From Clostridia bacterium (GTDB lineage: Bacteria > Bacillota > Clostridia > Oscillospirales > Acutalibacteraceae), in the NCBI GenBank assembly GCA_017439545.1, contig JAFSIW010000031.1:62001-126000 (forward strand): DNA of 64,000 nt, written 5' to 3'. Shown here piece by piece: positions 44,933 through 52,622 of the stretch (position 1 is its first letter; every line of letters starts with the position of its first letter). The notes beneath the pieces were generated by a model that saw only the letters and a program-made list of their open reading frames with translations, was not told where the DNA came from and did not search any database. The position numbers and the translations under genes were made by a program.

Positions 44933-45634
44933 TTAGGAATCATATGATAACAGACCCATTACAATACAAAAAGCCATTTTGGTCTGATATTCTTCATTTT
45001 TAAGCAAGGATAATTCCTTGGTATTTGACATAAACCCACATTCCACCATAACGGCGGGCTTTGTGCATTGGTTAAGCAAAAAAATCTCCGAACCAACTGT
45101 TTTAATACTGCGTCTATTTGTCGGCTGTAACAATCGTGCAACCGCAGATTGGATAGACTGTGCCAATCGCTGGTTATCCGGATGATTGCGTGCAAAAAAC
45201 ACCTGCGTACCGCTATACTGCGCGTGGTCATAATAATTTTGATGAATGCTAAGCAATATACAAGCATTTTCTTTTTCTACTAAATCCAGTCGAGCAGAAA
45301 GATCATTTCGTTTTTTCTGTCGAATGGTGGTTTCGTTCCCGCTTATCAACAGCTCATCTGCCTCTCGCGTCATAACCGACTTGTAACCGAGAGCGGTTAG
45401 GATTTCTTTTACCTTATATGAAATAGATAGGTTAATAATCTTTTCGGGCGTTCCGTCTTTCCCGGATGCTCCGCTGTCAATTCCACCATGGCCTGCATCA
45501 ATAATGATGGTTGGCCGCTGTCGATTTGGTTGAGAGTTCGTTGGAAGTGTCTGATAATCCTTTCCGCATATCAATGTTGCGCCGCAAATCAGCAATACAG
45601 CACACACCACACTGATCCATCTTCTGATTAACAA
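44933..45634 (-). CDS. N-acetylmuramoyl-L-alanine amidase, CwlD-like
   Basis: Zinc amidase (Amidase_3) with the metal ligands His in DAGHGGIDSG near 51, Glu in the EKIINLSISYKV segment near 65, and His in SIHQNYYDHA near 131, plus the catalytic Glu in AVMVECGFMSN near 200. An N-terminal membrane or signal segment covers residues 5-25. In B. subtilis CwlD makes muramic lactam in the spore cortex, and its closeness to radA and a predicted sporulation role fit a spore-former. The start is TTG at 45634 with GAGGTG 6 bases before it; a GTG at 45643 lies inside that site. A perfect hairpin covers the start and binding site. Confidence 0.87.
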   Translation of the reverse strand: MLIRRWISVVCAVLLICGATLICGKDYQTLPTNSQPNRQRPTIIIDAGHGGIDSGASGKDGTPEKIINLSISYKVKEILTALGYKSVMTREADELLISGNETTIRQKKRNDLSARLDLVEKENACILLSIHQNYYDHAQYSGTQVFFARNHPDNQRLAQSIQSAVARLLQPTNRRSIKTVGSEIFLLNQCTKPAVMVECGFMSNTKELSLLKNEEYQTKMAFCIVMGLLSYDS

Positions 45635-45669
45635 AGCGATCACCTCAACAAAGTGTATGTGATCGCTTT
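45633..45669 (-). promoter_or_regulatory. Hairpin enclosing the ribosome binding site and start of the cwlD-like gene
   Basis: On the minus strand AAAGCGATCAC (45669-45659) and its perfect complement GTGATCGCTTT (45643-45633) form an 11-bp stem with a 15-base loop. The downstream arm includes the end of GAGGTG and most of the TTG start codon. Folding would block initiation. A T run is nearly absent, so it is not a normal terminator. Confidence 0.55.
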
Positions 45670-45687
45670 ATCATTTAAACCTATTTA

Positions 45688-46296
45688 CTAAAAAAGTCGG
45701 CGTTTGTTCTTTTTACGTCTTTCTTTAAGGCGCTGTTCGTGTCGCTCACGAGCCTCAGGCGTGGTATACAGCAGCGTATCGCTTAAAGGAATCTGCAACA
45801 AGCCCAGACGATAGCCAAAGCCGAAGCACATAGGCCCAATCAATGCCGTAAGCGCAGTCAAAATATAGGCGAACCACGGATTTTCGGCAACCGTCATTGT
45901 TGGCGAGATCAGCGCCTGTTGAAAGGGCAAAAAGCTGCCGTTATAGAGATTGAATAAAACAGGAAAGTGTTCGTTGATCACACCGGCCTTCGTTAACAAC
46001 AAGCAAGCAGACATGGCGATCTCCGGTATGGCTGCTGCCAAACCCGCTTTTAAACCAAGCCAGTTATCCTCTTTACAATGACCGATATTAATCATATTGC
46101 GGTCTTTTGCACCCTGCTCCCAAGCAGCTGAAAAACAAATTACCACAAAAATTATGGCAGAGCAAAGCTGCGTGGCAACAGAACCAACCACACCACTTAA
46201 AGCCAGTAGAATCGTACTGCTTAATATAAATCCAAAAAAACGTGCAATAACAAGCTTAACAAAGAAATTGAAAGCTGTTTTTAACGTATGTTTCAA
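45688..46296 (-). CDS. Uncharacterised membrane protein
   Basis: A 202-residue protein with about four hydrophobic stretches (around 15-35, 42-58, 83-105, 143-165). It ends in a strongly basic tail (RERHEQRLKERRKKNKRRLF), probably cytosolic. I do not recognise the family. It lies between the ispH-S1 gene and the cwlD-like gene on the same strand, after a terminator hairpin. GGTGG precedes the ATG. Confidence 0.65.
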   Translation of the reverse strand: MKHTLKTAFNFFVKLVIARFFGFILSSTILLALSGVVGSVATQLCSAIIFVVICFSAAWEQGAKDRNMINIGHCKEDNWLGLKAGLAAAIPEIAMSACLLLTKAGVINEHFPVLFNLYNGSFLPFQQALISPTMTVAENPWFAYILTALTALIGPMCFGFGYRLGLLQIPLSDTLLYTTPEARERHEQRLKERRKKNKRRLF

Positions 46297-46315
46297 CGAA
46301 AATTACCACCTTAAG

Positions 46316-46351
46316 AAAAGAGTCCGGAAATACAACCGTATCGCCGGACTC
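46316..46351 (-). terminator. Terminator of ispH-S1
   Basis: On the minus strand GAGTCCGG and CCGGACTC form an 8-bp GC-rich stem around a 16-base loop, followed by TTTTC. It lies 13 bases beyond the stop. Confidence 0.75.
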
Positions 46352-46364
46352 CTCAAAAACAAAA

Positions 46365-48545
46365 TTATTCAGCAGCTTCTTCGGTAGCTTCTTGAGCTAC
46401 AACTTCTTCTGCGGGAGCTTCTTCAGCCTCTTCAACTGCAGGCTCGTCATCCAACAGAACACGAATGGACAAGCTGATCCGTTTCTTTTCATCGTCGATT
46501 TGAGTGATCTTAGCATCCACCTGTTGACCGATTTCCAGAACGTCTTGGGGTTTTGCAATACGAGAATTGGCAATTTGGGAAATGTGAATCAAACCGTCAA
46601 CACCGTCAATGATATTGGCAAAAGCGCCGTAAGTGGTCATGCTAACGATCTTCACATTAACCACATCATCAACCTTGTAGTCACGAGTAAAGATAGCCCA
46701 AGGATTATCTTCCGCTTTTTTATAGCCCAAGGAAACCTTTTTCTTTTCAGCGTCGAAGGACTTAACAAATACTTCGATCACATCACCAACGCTAACAACC
46801 TCGGAAGGATTCTTAATACGTTTCCAGGACAGTTCAGAGATATGTACCATACCGTCAACGCCGCCCAAATCAACAAAAGCGCCGTAGGAGGTCAAGGATT
46901 TAACCTTACCGGTATAGACCTTGCCTTCTTCAATATCGTTCCAGAAAGCAGCCTCTTGTTCTTTGCGTTGATCACGCAGAACAGAGCGGATGGAACCAAC
47001 AGCACGACGACGGGCGCGATTCACTTCCAGAATACGGAATTGAACGGTGGTATGCAGCAGATCTTCCAGAGCATCACCACGGGACGCAGTAGCTTGAGAA
47101 GCAGGGATAAACACACGAACACCCTTGCTCATAACAAGCACGCCGCCTTTAATAACTTCTTGTACTTTACCTTCCAAAATGGTTTCATTTTCTTGCGCTT
47201 CCAACAGATTGTCCCAAATCTTGGTGGAATCAAAACGCTTTTTGGAAAGCATAACAGTCCCTTCTTGATCGTTTGTCCGCATTACGATCAAATCCAGGAT
47301 ATCGCCGACTTGAACTTCTTTCATAGCATCGGCATCAGCATCATAAGAATATTCGCTCATGGGCACGAAGCCGGCATGTTTACGACCGATATCCACTTGG
47401 ATCTCGGTGGGAGTAACAGCCAGTACATACCCTTTGACCCGTTGATCGGAATTCATTTGGCTGAGAGAATACTCAAATGCTTCCATATCTGTCATTTCGT
47501 CAAAGGATTTTTCGGGCACAGGCGGTTCTTCATGAGCAACATCAACGGTCGATTCTGCTTCGGGCTGAGTGATTTCCTCAGCGGCTGCAGGCATTTCCTG
47601 TGCCACCTCACTTTCTTGGGTAGCAGGAATTTCCTGCTCGTTGATAGAAGCGTTAGCTTCGGTAGTTTCGACTTTGTCGATGATTTCTGACATGGTTTGT
47701 TGAACCTCCTTTATTATACCGGACGGTGTTGAAGCACCGGCGGTAACACCAATACGGCGAAAACGCGAAACATAGTTCAAGTCCAACTCGTTAGCTGTTT
47801 CAATATGCAACGTGGGACAATACCGTTGACATATAGAATACAACTTAACCGTGTTGGAACTATGGCGACCGCCGATCACGATCATAAGATCGCTCTCTTT
47901 AGCCAATGCCTCGGCTTCTTGTTGCCGTTTTGATGTAGCATCACATATTGTATCAAAAAAAACTGCGTTTGTACATACCTTTTTCAGAATTTTTTCGCAA
48001 TTTTCCCACAAATTTTTATCAAAAGTGGTCTGACACACACTTACAAAGGGTGAATTGTGCAAAAATGTGTGAGTTTCTAACAGTTTTTGTAATTCTTCAG
48101 AGGTCTGATAACAGTATACCTTCTCCCCTGCAAAGCCTGTAATCCCTAAAATTTCAGGATGTTTTGGGTCACCCGCGATTAATACAGGCAGGTCTTTCTC
48201 TGCCGCATCCGAAACAATGCGATGTATTTTTTCAACAAAAGGACAGGTGGCGTCTGTAAATGGGATTTCACGCGCTCTTAAATCATGGTAAATACATTTG
48301 GGAACACCGTGTGAACGGATGACAAGCATCGAATCTTTGGGCGAATCGGCAATATCAGAACATATCACAACGCCTTTTTCTTTTAACTCATTTACAACTT
48401 GTTGATTGTGAATGATAGGCCCAAGGGTTGCGACCTGCTTACCTTGTTCCAACAGTGAATATACTGTTTGCACCGCACGGTTTACGCCAAAACAAAATCC
48501 TGCAGTTTTTGCAACCTGAACATACCGATGGTTATTTTGCAACAT
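46365..48545 (-). CDS. ispH: IspH-ribosomal protein S1 fusion (HMBPP reductase plus S1 domains)
   Basis: Residues 1-283 are the HMBPP reductase IspH (last step of the MEP isoprenoid pathway). The iron-sulfur Cys are in AGFCFGVNRAV (18), FTDATCPFVEKIH (near 96) and FDTICDATSKRQ (near 197), with GPIIHNQQVV near 41. A linker rich in Glu spans 290-365. About 366-726 hold four S1 RNA-binding repeats (VKGYVLAVTPTEIQVDIG, LEGKVQEVIKGGVLV, YTGKVKSLTSYGAFVDLGG, VNVKIVSMTTYGAFANI), ending in a Glu/Ala-rich tail. This fusion is known across Clostridia. The start overlaps plsC by 14 bases. Confidence 0.95.
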   Translation of the reverse strand: MLQNNHRYVQVAKTAGFCFGVNRAVQTVYSLLEQGKQVATLGPIIHNQQVVNELKEKGVVICSDIADSPKDSMLVIRSHGVPKCIYHDLRAREIPFTDATCPFVEKIHRIVSDAAEKDLPVLIAGDPKHPEILGITGFAGEKVYCYQTSEELQKLLETHTFLHNSPFVSVCQTTFDKNLWENCEKILKKVCTNAVFFDTICDATSKRQQEAEALAKESDLMIVIGGRHSSNTVKLYSICQRYCPTLHIETANELDLNYVSRFRRIGVTAGASTPSGIIKEVQQTMSEIIDKVETTEANASINEQEIPATQESEVAQEMPAAAEEITQPEAESTVDVAHEEPPVPEKSFDEMTDMEAFEYSLSQMNSDQRVKGYVLAVTPTEIQVDIGRKHAGFVPMSEYSYDADADAMKEVQVGDILDLIVMRTNDQEGTVMLSKKRFDSTKIWDNLLEAQENETILEGKVQEVIKGGVLVMSKGVRVFIPASQATASRGDALEDLLHTTVQFRILEVNRARRRAVGSIRSVLRDQRKEQEAAFWNDIEEGKVYTGKVKSLTSYGAFVDLGGVDGMVHISELSWKRIKNPSEVVSVGDVIEVFVKSFDAEKKKVSLGYKKAEDNPWAIFTRDYKVDDVVNVKIVSMTTYGAFANIIDGVDGLIHISQIANSRIAKPQDVLEIGQQVDAKITQIDDEKKRISLSIRVLLDDEPAVEEAEEAPAEEVVAQEATEEAAE

Positions 48546-49143
48546 ATTGATCCAATCCCTCTTGAATGGGTTTCATAATTGCCGCGGTACATATCCTTAA
48601 ATGCTCCCGTTGCGATTGTTCTTCAGTTTTAGCGGGCATTTGAACAGGATCGCCGACCACAAGAGTCATTTTACGAAACGGACGGACCTTTTGATTTTTA
48701 CATACCAGTGTAATGGGCAAAACATATGTATCAAACGCCGAAACTAACATAGCGGCACCGGCTTTTGCTTTTCCGATTGTTCCGTCTTTCGAGCGGGTCC
48801 CCTCGGGAAAAACCCCTAAGGTCTGACCGTTTGCTAAAATTGATTCAGCAGTTTTAAGACCGCCGGAGGCCCCTGCTCCCCGATTCACAGGAAAAGCACC
48901 CACTCGCTTGAAAAACCAAGCAGAAATTTTATTCTCGAACAGTTCTTGCTTTGCCATAAAAAAGATGCGATTCTTTCTTTTCATGGCATAAATAATATAT
49001 ACCGGATCCAAGAAAGAAATGTGGTTAGCGCAAACAACATATCCTTGCTCACGGTTGGTCAGTTTTTCACGACCAATCACCTTAAAAGGAAACAGAATAT
49101 GAAAGATGGGCCAAACGAGTGCATACCCAATTTTAAAAACCAT
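48532..49143 (-). CDS. plsC: 1-Acyl-sn-glycerol-3-phosphate acyltransferase
   Basis: Makes phosphatidic acid from lysophosphatidate. The HX4D motif is NHISFLDPVYI near residue 41 and the FPEGTRSKDG motif near 115. An N-terminal hydrophobic segment (5-25) suggests membrane binding. Length 203 is usual for this type. It lies between cmk and ispH-S1 in the order common in Clostridia (cmk-plsC-ispH). Confidence 0.93.
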   Translation of the reverse strand: MVFKIGYALVWPIFHILFPFKVIGREKLTNREQGYVVCANHISFLDPVYIIYAMKRKNRIFFMAKQELFENKISAWFFKRVGAFPVNRGAGASGGLKTAESILANGQTLGVFPEGTRSKDGTIGKAKAGAAMLVSAFDTYVLPITLVCKNQKVRPFRKMTLVVGDPVQMPAKTEEQSQREHLRICTAAIMKPIQEGLDQYVAK

Positions 49144-49152
49144 TCGTCTTCC

Positions 49153-49830
49153 CTACCCTTCCAAACTGTTCACTTTATTGATAATGCAGCGATAAACAGC
49201 TTCAATGGATTGTTCCAAATCCAATTCAGATGTATCGACGAGAACGGCATCCTCTGCTTGTTTTAAGGGCGCAATTGCACGATGAGAATCGTTATAGTCC
49301 CGCTTGATCATATCGTCAAGTACCTCTTGATAGGTGGACGAAATTCCTTTTTCTTGCAATTCAATCAAACGTCGTTTGGCACGTATCTCTGCCGATGCAG
49401 TCAAAAAAATCTTGACTTGTGCGTTCGGCAAAACAACTGTGCCGATATCACGACCATCCATCAGCACATTGTTTTTATTTGCGATCTCCCGTTGTGTATC
49501 CAGTAAATATTGGCGAACACAAGGAAGCGCCGAAATACCGGATGCAGCCATAGAAGACTCGGGTAAACGAATTTGTTCACTGACATCTTCCCCGTCCAAA
49601 ATTACTTTTTGTACGCCGTTCTCATATACAAGATCAACGCTGATTTTCGGTAACATCGGAGCAACCACATCTGCATTATGATAATCAATTCCACGGGTCA
49701 ATGCCGCCCAGCCGATGGCACGATATAATGCTCCCGTATCAACGTACAGGTAATTTAATCGCTTGGCAACCGCCTTAGCGATGGTGCTTTTACCGGCACC
49801 GGAAGGACCGTCAATCGCAATTTGAATCAT
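49153..49830 (-). CDS. cmk: Cytidylate kinase
   Basis: Phosphorylates CMP and dCMP. The P-loop is GPSGAGKSTIAKAV at residue 8; VDTGALYRAIGW near 34 and DGRDIGTVVLPNA near 130 are family motifs. ATG at 49830 with GGAGG upstream is chosen over an in-frame ATG at 49851, which overlaps the previous gene's end. The binding site lies within the flavoprotein gene's last codons. Confidence 0.95.
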   Translation of the reverse strand: MIQIAIDGPSGAGKSTIAKAVAKRLNYLYVDTGALYRAIGWAALTRGIDYHNADVVAPMLPKISVDLVYENGVQKVILDGEDVSEQIRLPESSMAASGISALPCVRQYLLDTQREIANKNNVLMDGRDIGTVVLPNAQVKIFLTASAEIRAKRRLIELQEKGISSTYQEVLDDMIKRDYNDSHRAIAPLKQAEDAVLVDTSELDLEQSIEAVYRCIINKVNSLEG

Positions 49831-49843
49831 AGAAAAACCTCCG

Positions 49844-51070
49844 TTATGCATTCAAACCGGCAAGATATCCGGTTGAAAAAGCAATCTGCAAATTATAACC
49901 ACCGGTATAAGCATCTAAATCAAGTACTTCTCCGGCAAAAAACAAACCGTGAACAAGTTTAGATTCCATTGTCTTTGGATTTATCTCTTTCACATCAACG
50001 CCACCGTAGGTAACGACCGCTTCATCAACCGGTCGAAACCCGTTGATAGGCAGTTGGAAATCCTTGATGACGCCTACTAAGCGGTGTCGTTGTTCTTTTG
50101 TGATCTGATTCACCTTACAATCGGGTGAAATCCCACAGCGCTTAACAATAACAGGAATGATTTTGGCGGGCAACAGTTTGCCCAGCGAATTACGAAAGGT
50201 ACGGTGAATATTATCTTCAAAATCCCGTAGAATCCGTGCATCCAGTTGTTGCTCATTCAGTCCGGGTTTTAAATCGATGCTCATATAATACCGATTGACC
50301 TCCATTGGGCGCAAATGCGCCGATGCACTTAGCACCAAAGGTCCCGATACACCAAAATGTGTAAATAGCATTTCGCCCAGTTCACAAAACAAACAATGGT
50401 TATTGCTTGACTCAAACACCGAAAGTGTGACGTTTTTTAAACTAAGCCCCATCAAATCACGGCAAACCGTGGTATTACATACCAAAGGTACAAGAGATGG
50501 GCCGACCGGAACAATGTGATGCCCTACCTGCGTTGCTAAACGATAACCATCTCCCGTTGAGCCGGTCCCGGGATATGAAACACCACCCGTAGCAACAATA
50601 ATAGAAGAAGCATACAATTGTTCTCCGTTATCAAGAACAACGCCTTGAATCTGATCGTCGTCCAGCAACAATGATTTACAAGCAACGCCTGTTATCAACT
50701 CTGCCGAGCGGGCATATTGTACCAAAGCATCAACAATGTCGACCGCCTTATCCGAAACAGGAAATACACGATTGCCGCGTTCGGTCTTCAGTGGTACACC
50801 CAATACATCCTCAAACAACGACATAGTGTCATAGGATGAAAATTGATGAATGGCGCTGTATAAAAATCTTGAATTGGTAACAACTGCATCCAAAAACTCC
50901 GATTGAGAGCAAGCATTGGTCACATTGCAGCGTCCCTTACCGGTAATCATTACTTTACGGGCTGGACGTTGATTTTTTTCTATCATTGCCACGCGCTTGC
51001 CCGCACGTGCGGCTGTGCCGGCTGCTAATAAACCCGCCGCACCTGCCCCAATAACTATTATATCATACAT
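49844..51070 (-). CDS. FAD-dependent flavoprotein, HI0933/YhiN type
   Basis: Predicted NAD(P)/FAD-dependent oxidoreductase of 408 residues. The FAD Rossmann motif is IVIGAGAAGLLAAGTAARAG at residue 5; the GRCNVTNA motif lies near 46, VVATGGVSYPGTGSTGDGY near 160, and GLFFAGEVLDLDAYTGGYNLQ near 378. The natural substrate of this family is not established. It precedes cmk on the same strand, a common Clostridial arrangement, and the two lie 13 bases apart. Confidence 0.88.
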   Translation of the reverse strand: MYDIIVIGAGAAGLLAAGTAARAGKRVAMIEKNQRPARKVMITGKGRCNVTNACSQSEFLDAVVTNSRFLYSAIHQFSSYDTMSLFEDVLGVPLKTERGNRVFPVSDKAVDIVDALVQYARSAELITGVACKSLLLDDDQIQGVVLDNGEQLYASSIIVATGGVSYPGTGSTGDGYRLATQVGHHIVPVGPSLVPLVCNTTVCRDLMGLSLKNVTLSVFESSNNHCLFCELGEMLFTHFGVSGPLVLSASAHLRPMEVNRYYMSIDLKPGLNEQQLDARILRDFEDNIHRTFRNSLGKLLPAKIIPVIVKRCGISPDCKVNQITKEQRHRLVGVIKDFQLPINGFRPVDEAVVTYGGVDVKEINPKTMESKLVHGLFFAGEVLDLDAYTGGYNLQIAFSTGYLAGLNA

Positions 51071-51078
51071 TTTATCAC

Positions 51079-51606
51079 CTATCGGAGAATATGACGCACT
51101 CGCGGATGAAGTAACTTTAAGTACATTGCAATAACACGAGACAGCGCCAAATCATATACAAAAAACATCACATTGCCCAGACCTAGCAAAATAAATAAAG
51201 TATACTTACCGAATGCGCCCATATCCTCAATGGGGATGTGAAACACAAAGATAATCACAAGATAGGCGACTACGATTGCAACGTTAAATAGTAAAAATTT
51301 CAAAAAATAAACCAGAGGACGCACTGGAATTTTTTCAAGAAAAATCTTGACGATAGGGTAATACCCAAAAACGCCGACAAACAGAACAGCCGCTTCCTTT
51401 TCACACAACAGCAACGTAATAATCGCCGCACAAACATAGGCGCCAACGGCCCACTTATAATTTAATTCCAAGAACACAATACATAACAGGATACCGGCAA
51501 CAGCAGGCAAAGCAAAGGTCATATATGGAAAATACGCCAAAAGCATAATGACAACCGCCAAGGATGACAACACACCGCAAAGGGCAATCTGTTTACTACG
51601 TTTCAT
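51079..51606 (-). CDS. Uncharacterised membrane protein, possibly transporter S-component-like
   Basis: A 175-residue protein with about five membrane segments (8-30, 33-48, 55-85, 105-128, 135-160) and a basic C-terminus. The N-terminal AVVIMLLAYFPYMTFALPAV and Tyr-rich FVGVFGYYPIVKI segments resemble small ECF transporter substrate-binding subunits, but no ECF ATPase or T-component lies nearby. It starts an operon with the flavoprotein, cmk, plsC and ispH-S1. Confidence 0.6.
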   Translation of the reverse strand: MKRSKQIALCGVLSSLAVVIMLLAYFPYMTFALPAVAGILLCIVFLELNYKWAVGAYVCAAIITLLLCEKEAAVLFVGVFGYYPIVKIFLEKIPVRPLVYFLKFLLFNVAIVVAYLVIIFVFHIPIEDMGAFGKYTLFILLGLGNVMFFVYDLALSRVIAMYLKLLHPRVRHILR

Positions 51607-51716
51607 ATTTCAACTCCTATGTATCATGAGATCGTGCTCATATAAACCATTTTAAATCATAAATCGTAGTAATTATAACACATATAACTTCAAAAATCAA
51701 ATACAATCAAATAAAT

Positions 51717-51750
51717 CCTCCGAAATTACTTGTATAAGTAACCTCGGAGG
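51717..51750 (-). terminator. Terminator of the GH3-locus AraC gene, bidirectional
   Basis: CCTCCGA and TCGGAGG enclose a second short stem (ATTACTT/AAGTAA). A T-rich stretch follows on both strands. It lies 5 bases after the araC-type stop. Confidence 0.7.
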
Positions 51751-51755
51751 AATTT

Positions 51756-52559
51756 TTAAATGTGATTTCTTGTTGCTCTGCGATATTCGCTTGGCGTCAT
51801 TTGCGTGAATTTCATAAAATTTCGATTAAAACTCCGTGTGCTAACAAATCCGCATTCGAATAATATATCTGTTATCGAACGATCAGTCTGGCTTAATAAA
51901 GCTTGCGCCTTATTCACTCGCAATGAATTCAAAAAATCGTTAAATGACATTTTAACCTTATTGGAAAACAGATTAGACAGATGAGCACGGCTTACAAAAA
52001 AGGTTGCCGCAACACCTTCTAACGTTAATCGTTCCGAACAATGCTGATTGATATATTGCAACACATTTTGAATCAACATGCCGCCATTTTTAGCCGCCTG
52101 CTTTTCCAGTGCCAATTGGGGAATCGTTCTGGCGAAAGCAACCTGTAGATAAGCAGAAACAACACTATCGTCTTCTTGTGCAGTTGCCGTTTCAATAATC
52201 CTTTGAATGGCAAAGCGAACGTCGGGATGCAACTCATCCGATCGAATCACAGGGTTTTCAGGAAGATGCGAATGAAATAACGGAACGTACTTATCAACAA
52301 GATCAATACGGGGAATAATTCCGTAAGCAGGGAGACATTCGACGTTCGGCGTCAACAATTTAAACTCATGCAAGCAAAACGGAAAGATGAATACAAAATC
52401 ATCTTTTTGAAGGATATAAGTCTTCGCATTCACCTTGATTTCAACCTGACCGTCCAACAAATAAAACAATTCAGGTTCACAATGCAGGTGAGAACGAAAC
52501 GGATAAATATTATTAAAGGTTCTGATTTTCATCACTGAGTTCTCAAAAAATTCATCCAT
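51756..52559 (-). CDS. AraC-family regulator at the GH3 locus
   Basis: A 267-residue protein with an N-terminal cupin sensor (about 12-100, PFRSHLHCEPELFYLLDGQV) and C-terminal double helix-turn-helix (about 165-265: RLTLEGVAATFFVSRAHLSN, ITDILFECGFVSTRSFNRNF). GGAAGGGA precedes the ATG. It is the third gene after the lipoprotein and the GH3 enzyme on the same strand, so it may control its own operon. It is distinct from the AraC protein at the GH2 locus in sequence. Confidence 0.9.
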   Translation of the reverse strand: MDEFFENSVMKIRTFNNIYPFRSHLHCEPELFYLLDGQVEIKVNAKTYILQKDDFVFIFPFCLHEFKLLTPNVECLPAYGIIPRIDLVDKYVPLFHSHLPENPVIRSDELHPDVRFAIQRIIETATAQEDDSVVSAYLQVAFARTIPQLALEKQAAKNGGMLIQNVLQYINQHCSERLTLEGVAATFFVSRAHLSNLFSNKVKMSFNDFLNSLRVNKAQALLSQTDRSITDILFECGFVSTRSFNRNFMKFTQMTPSEYRRATRNHI

Positions 52560-52580
52560 TGTTATCCCTTCCTGTCTTGT

Positions 52581-52610
52581 ATGGTCTCCCCGATTCTACA
52601 GGGAGACCAT
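52581..52610 (-). promoter_or_regulatory. Hairpin between GH3 gene and AraC gene
   Basis: ATGGTCTCCC and its complement GGGAGACCAT form a perfect 10-bp stem around a 10-base loop, 12 bases after the GH3 stop. There is no T run, so it is more likely an RNA processing or stabilising element, or a weak terminator, separating the long GH3 message from the regulator message. Confidence 0.5.
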
Positions 52611-52622
52611 TATACTTGTCAA

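Noticed and set aside
46392..47690. 432-codon plus-strand frame opposite the S1 part of ispH-S1
   Set aside because: Fully antisense to a gene with clear S1 repeats; the open frame is a by-product of the codon bias of that gene.
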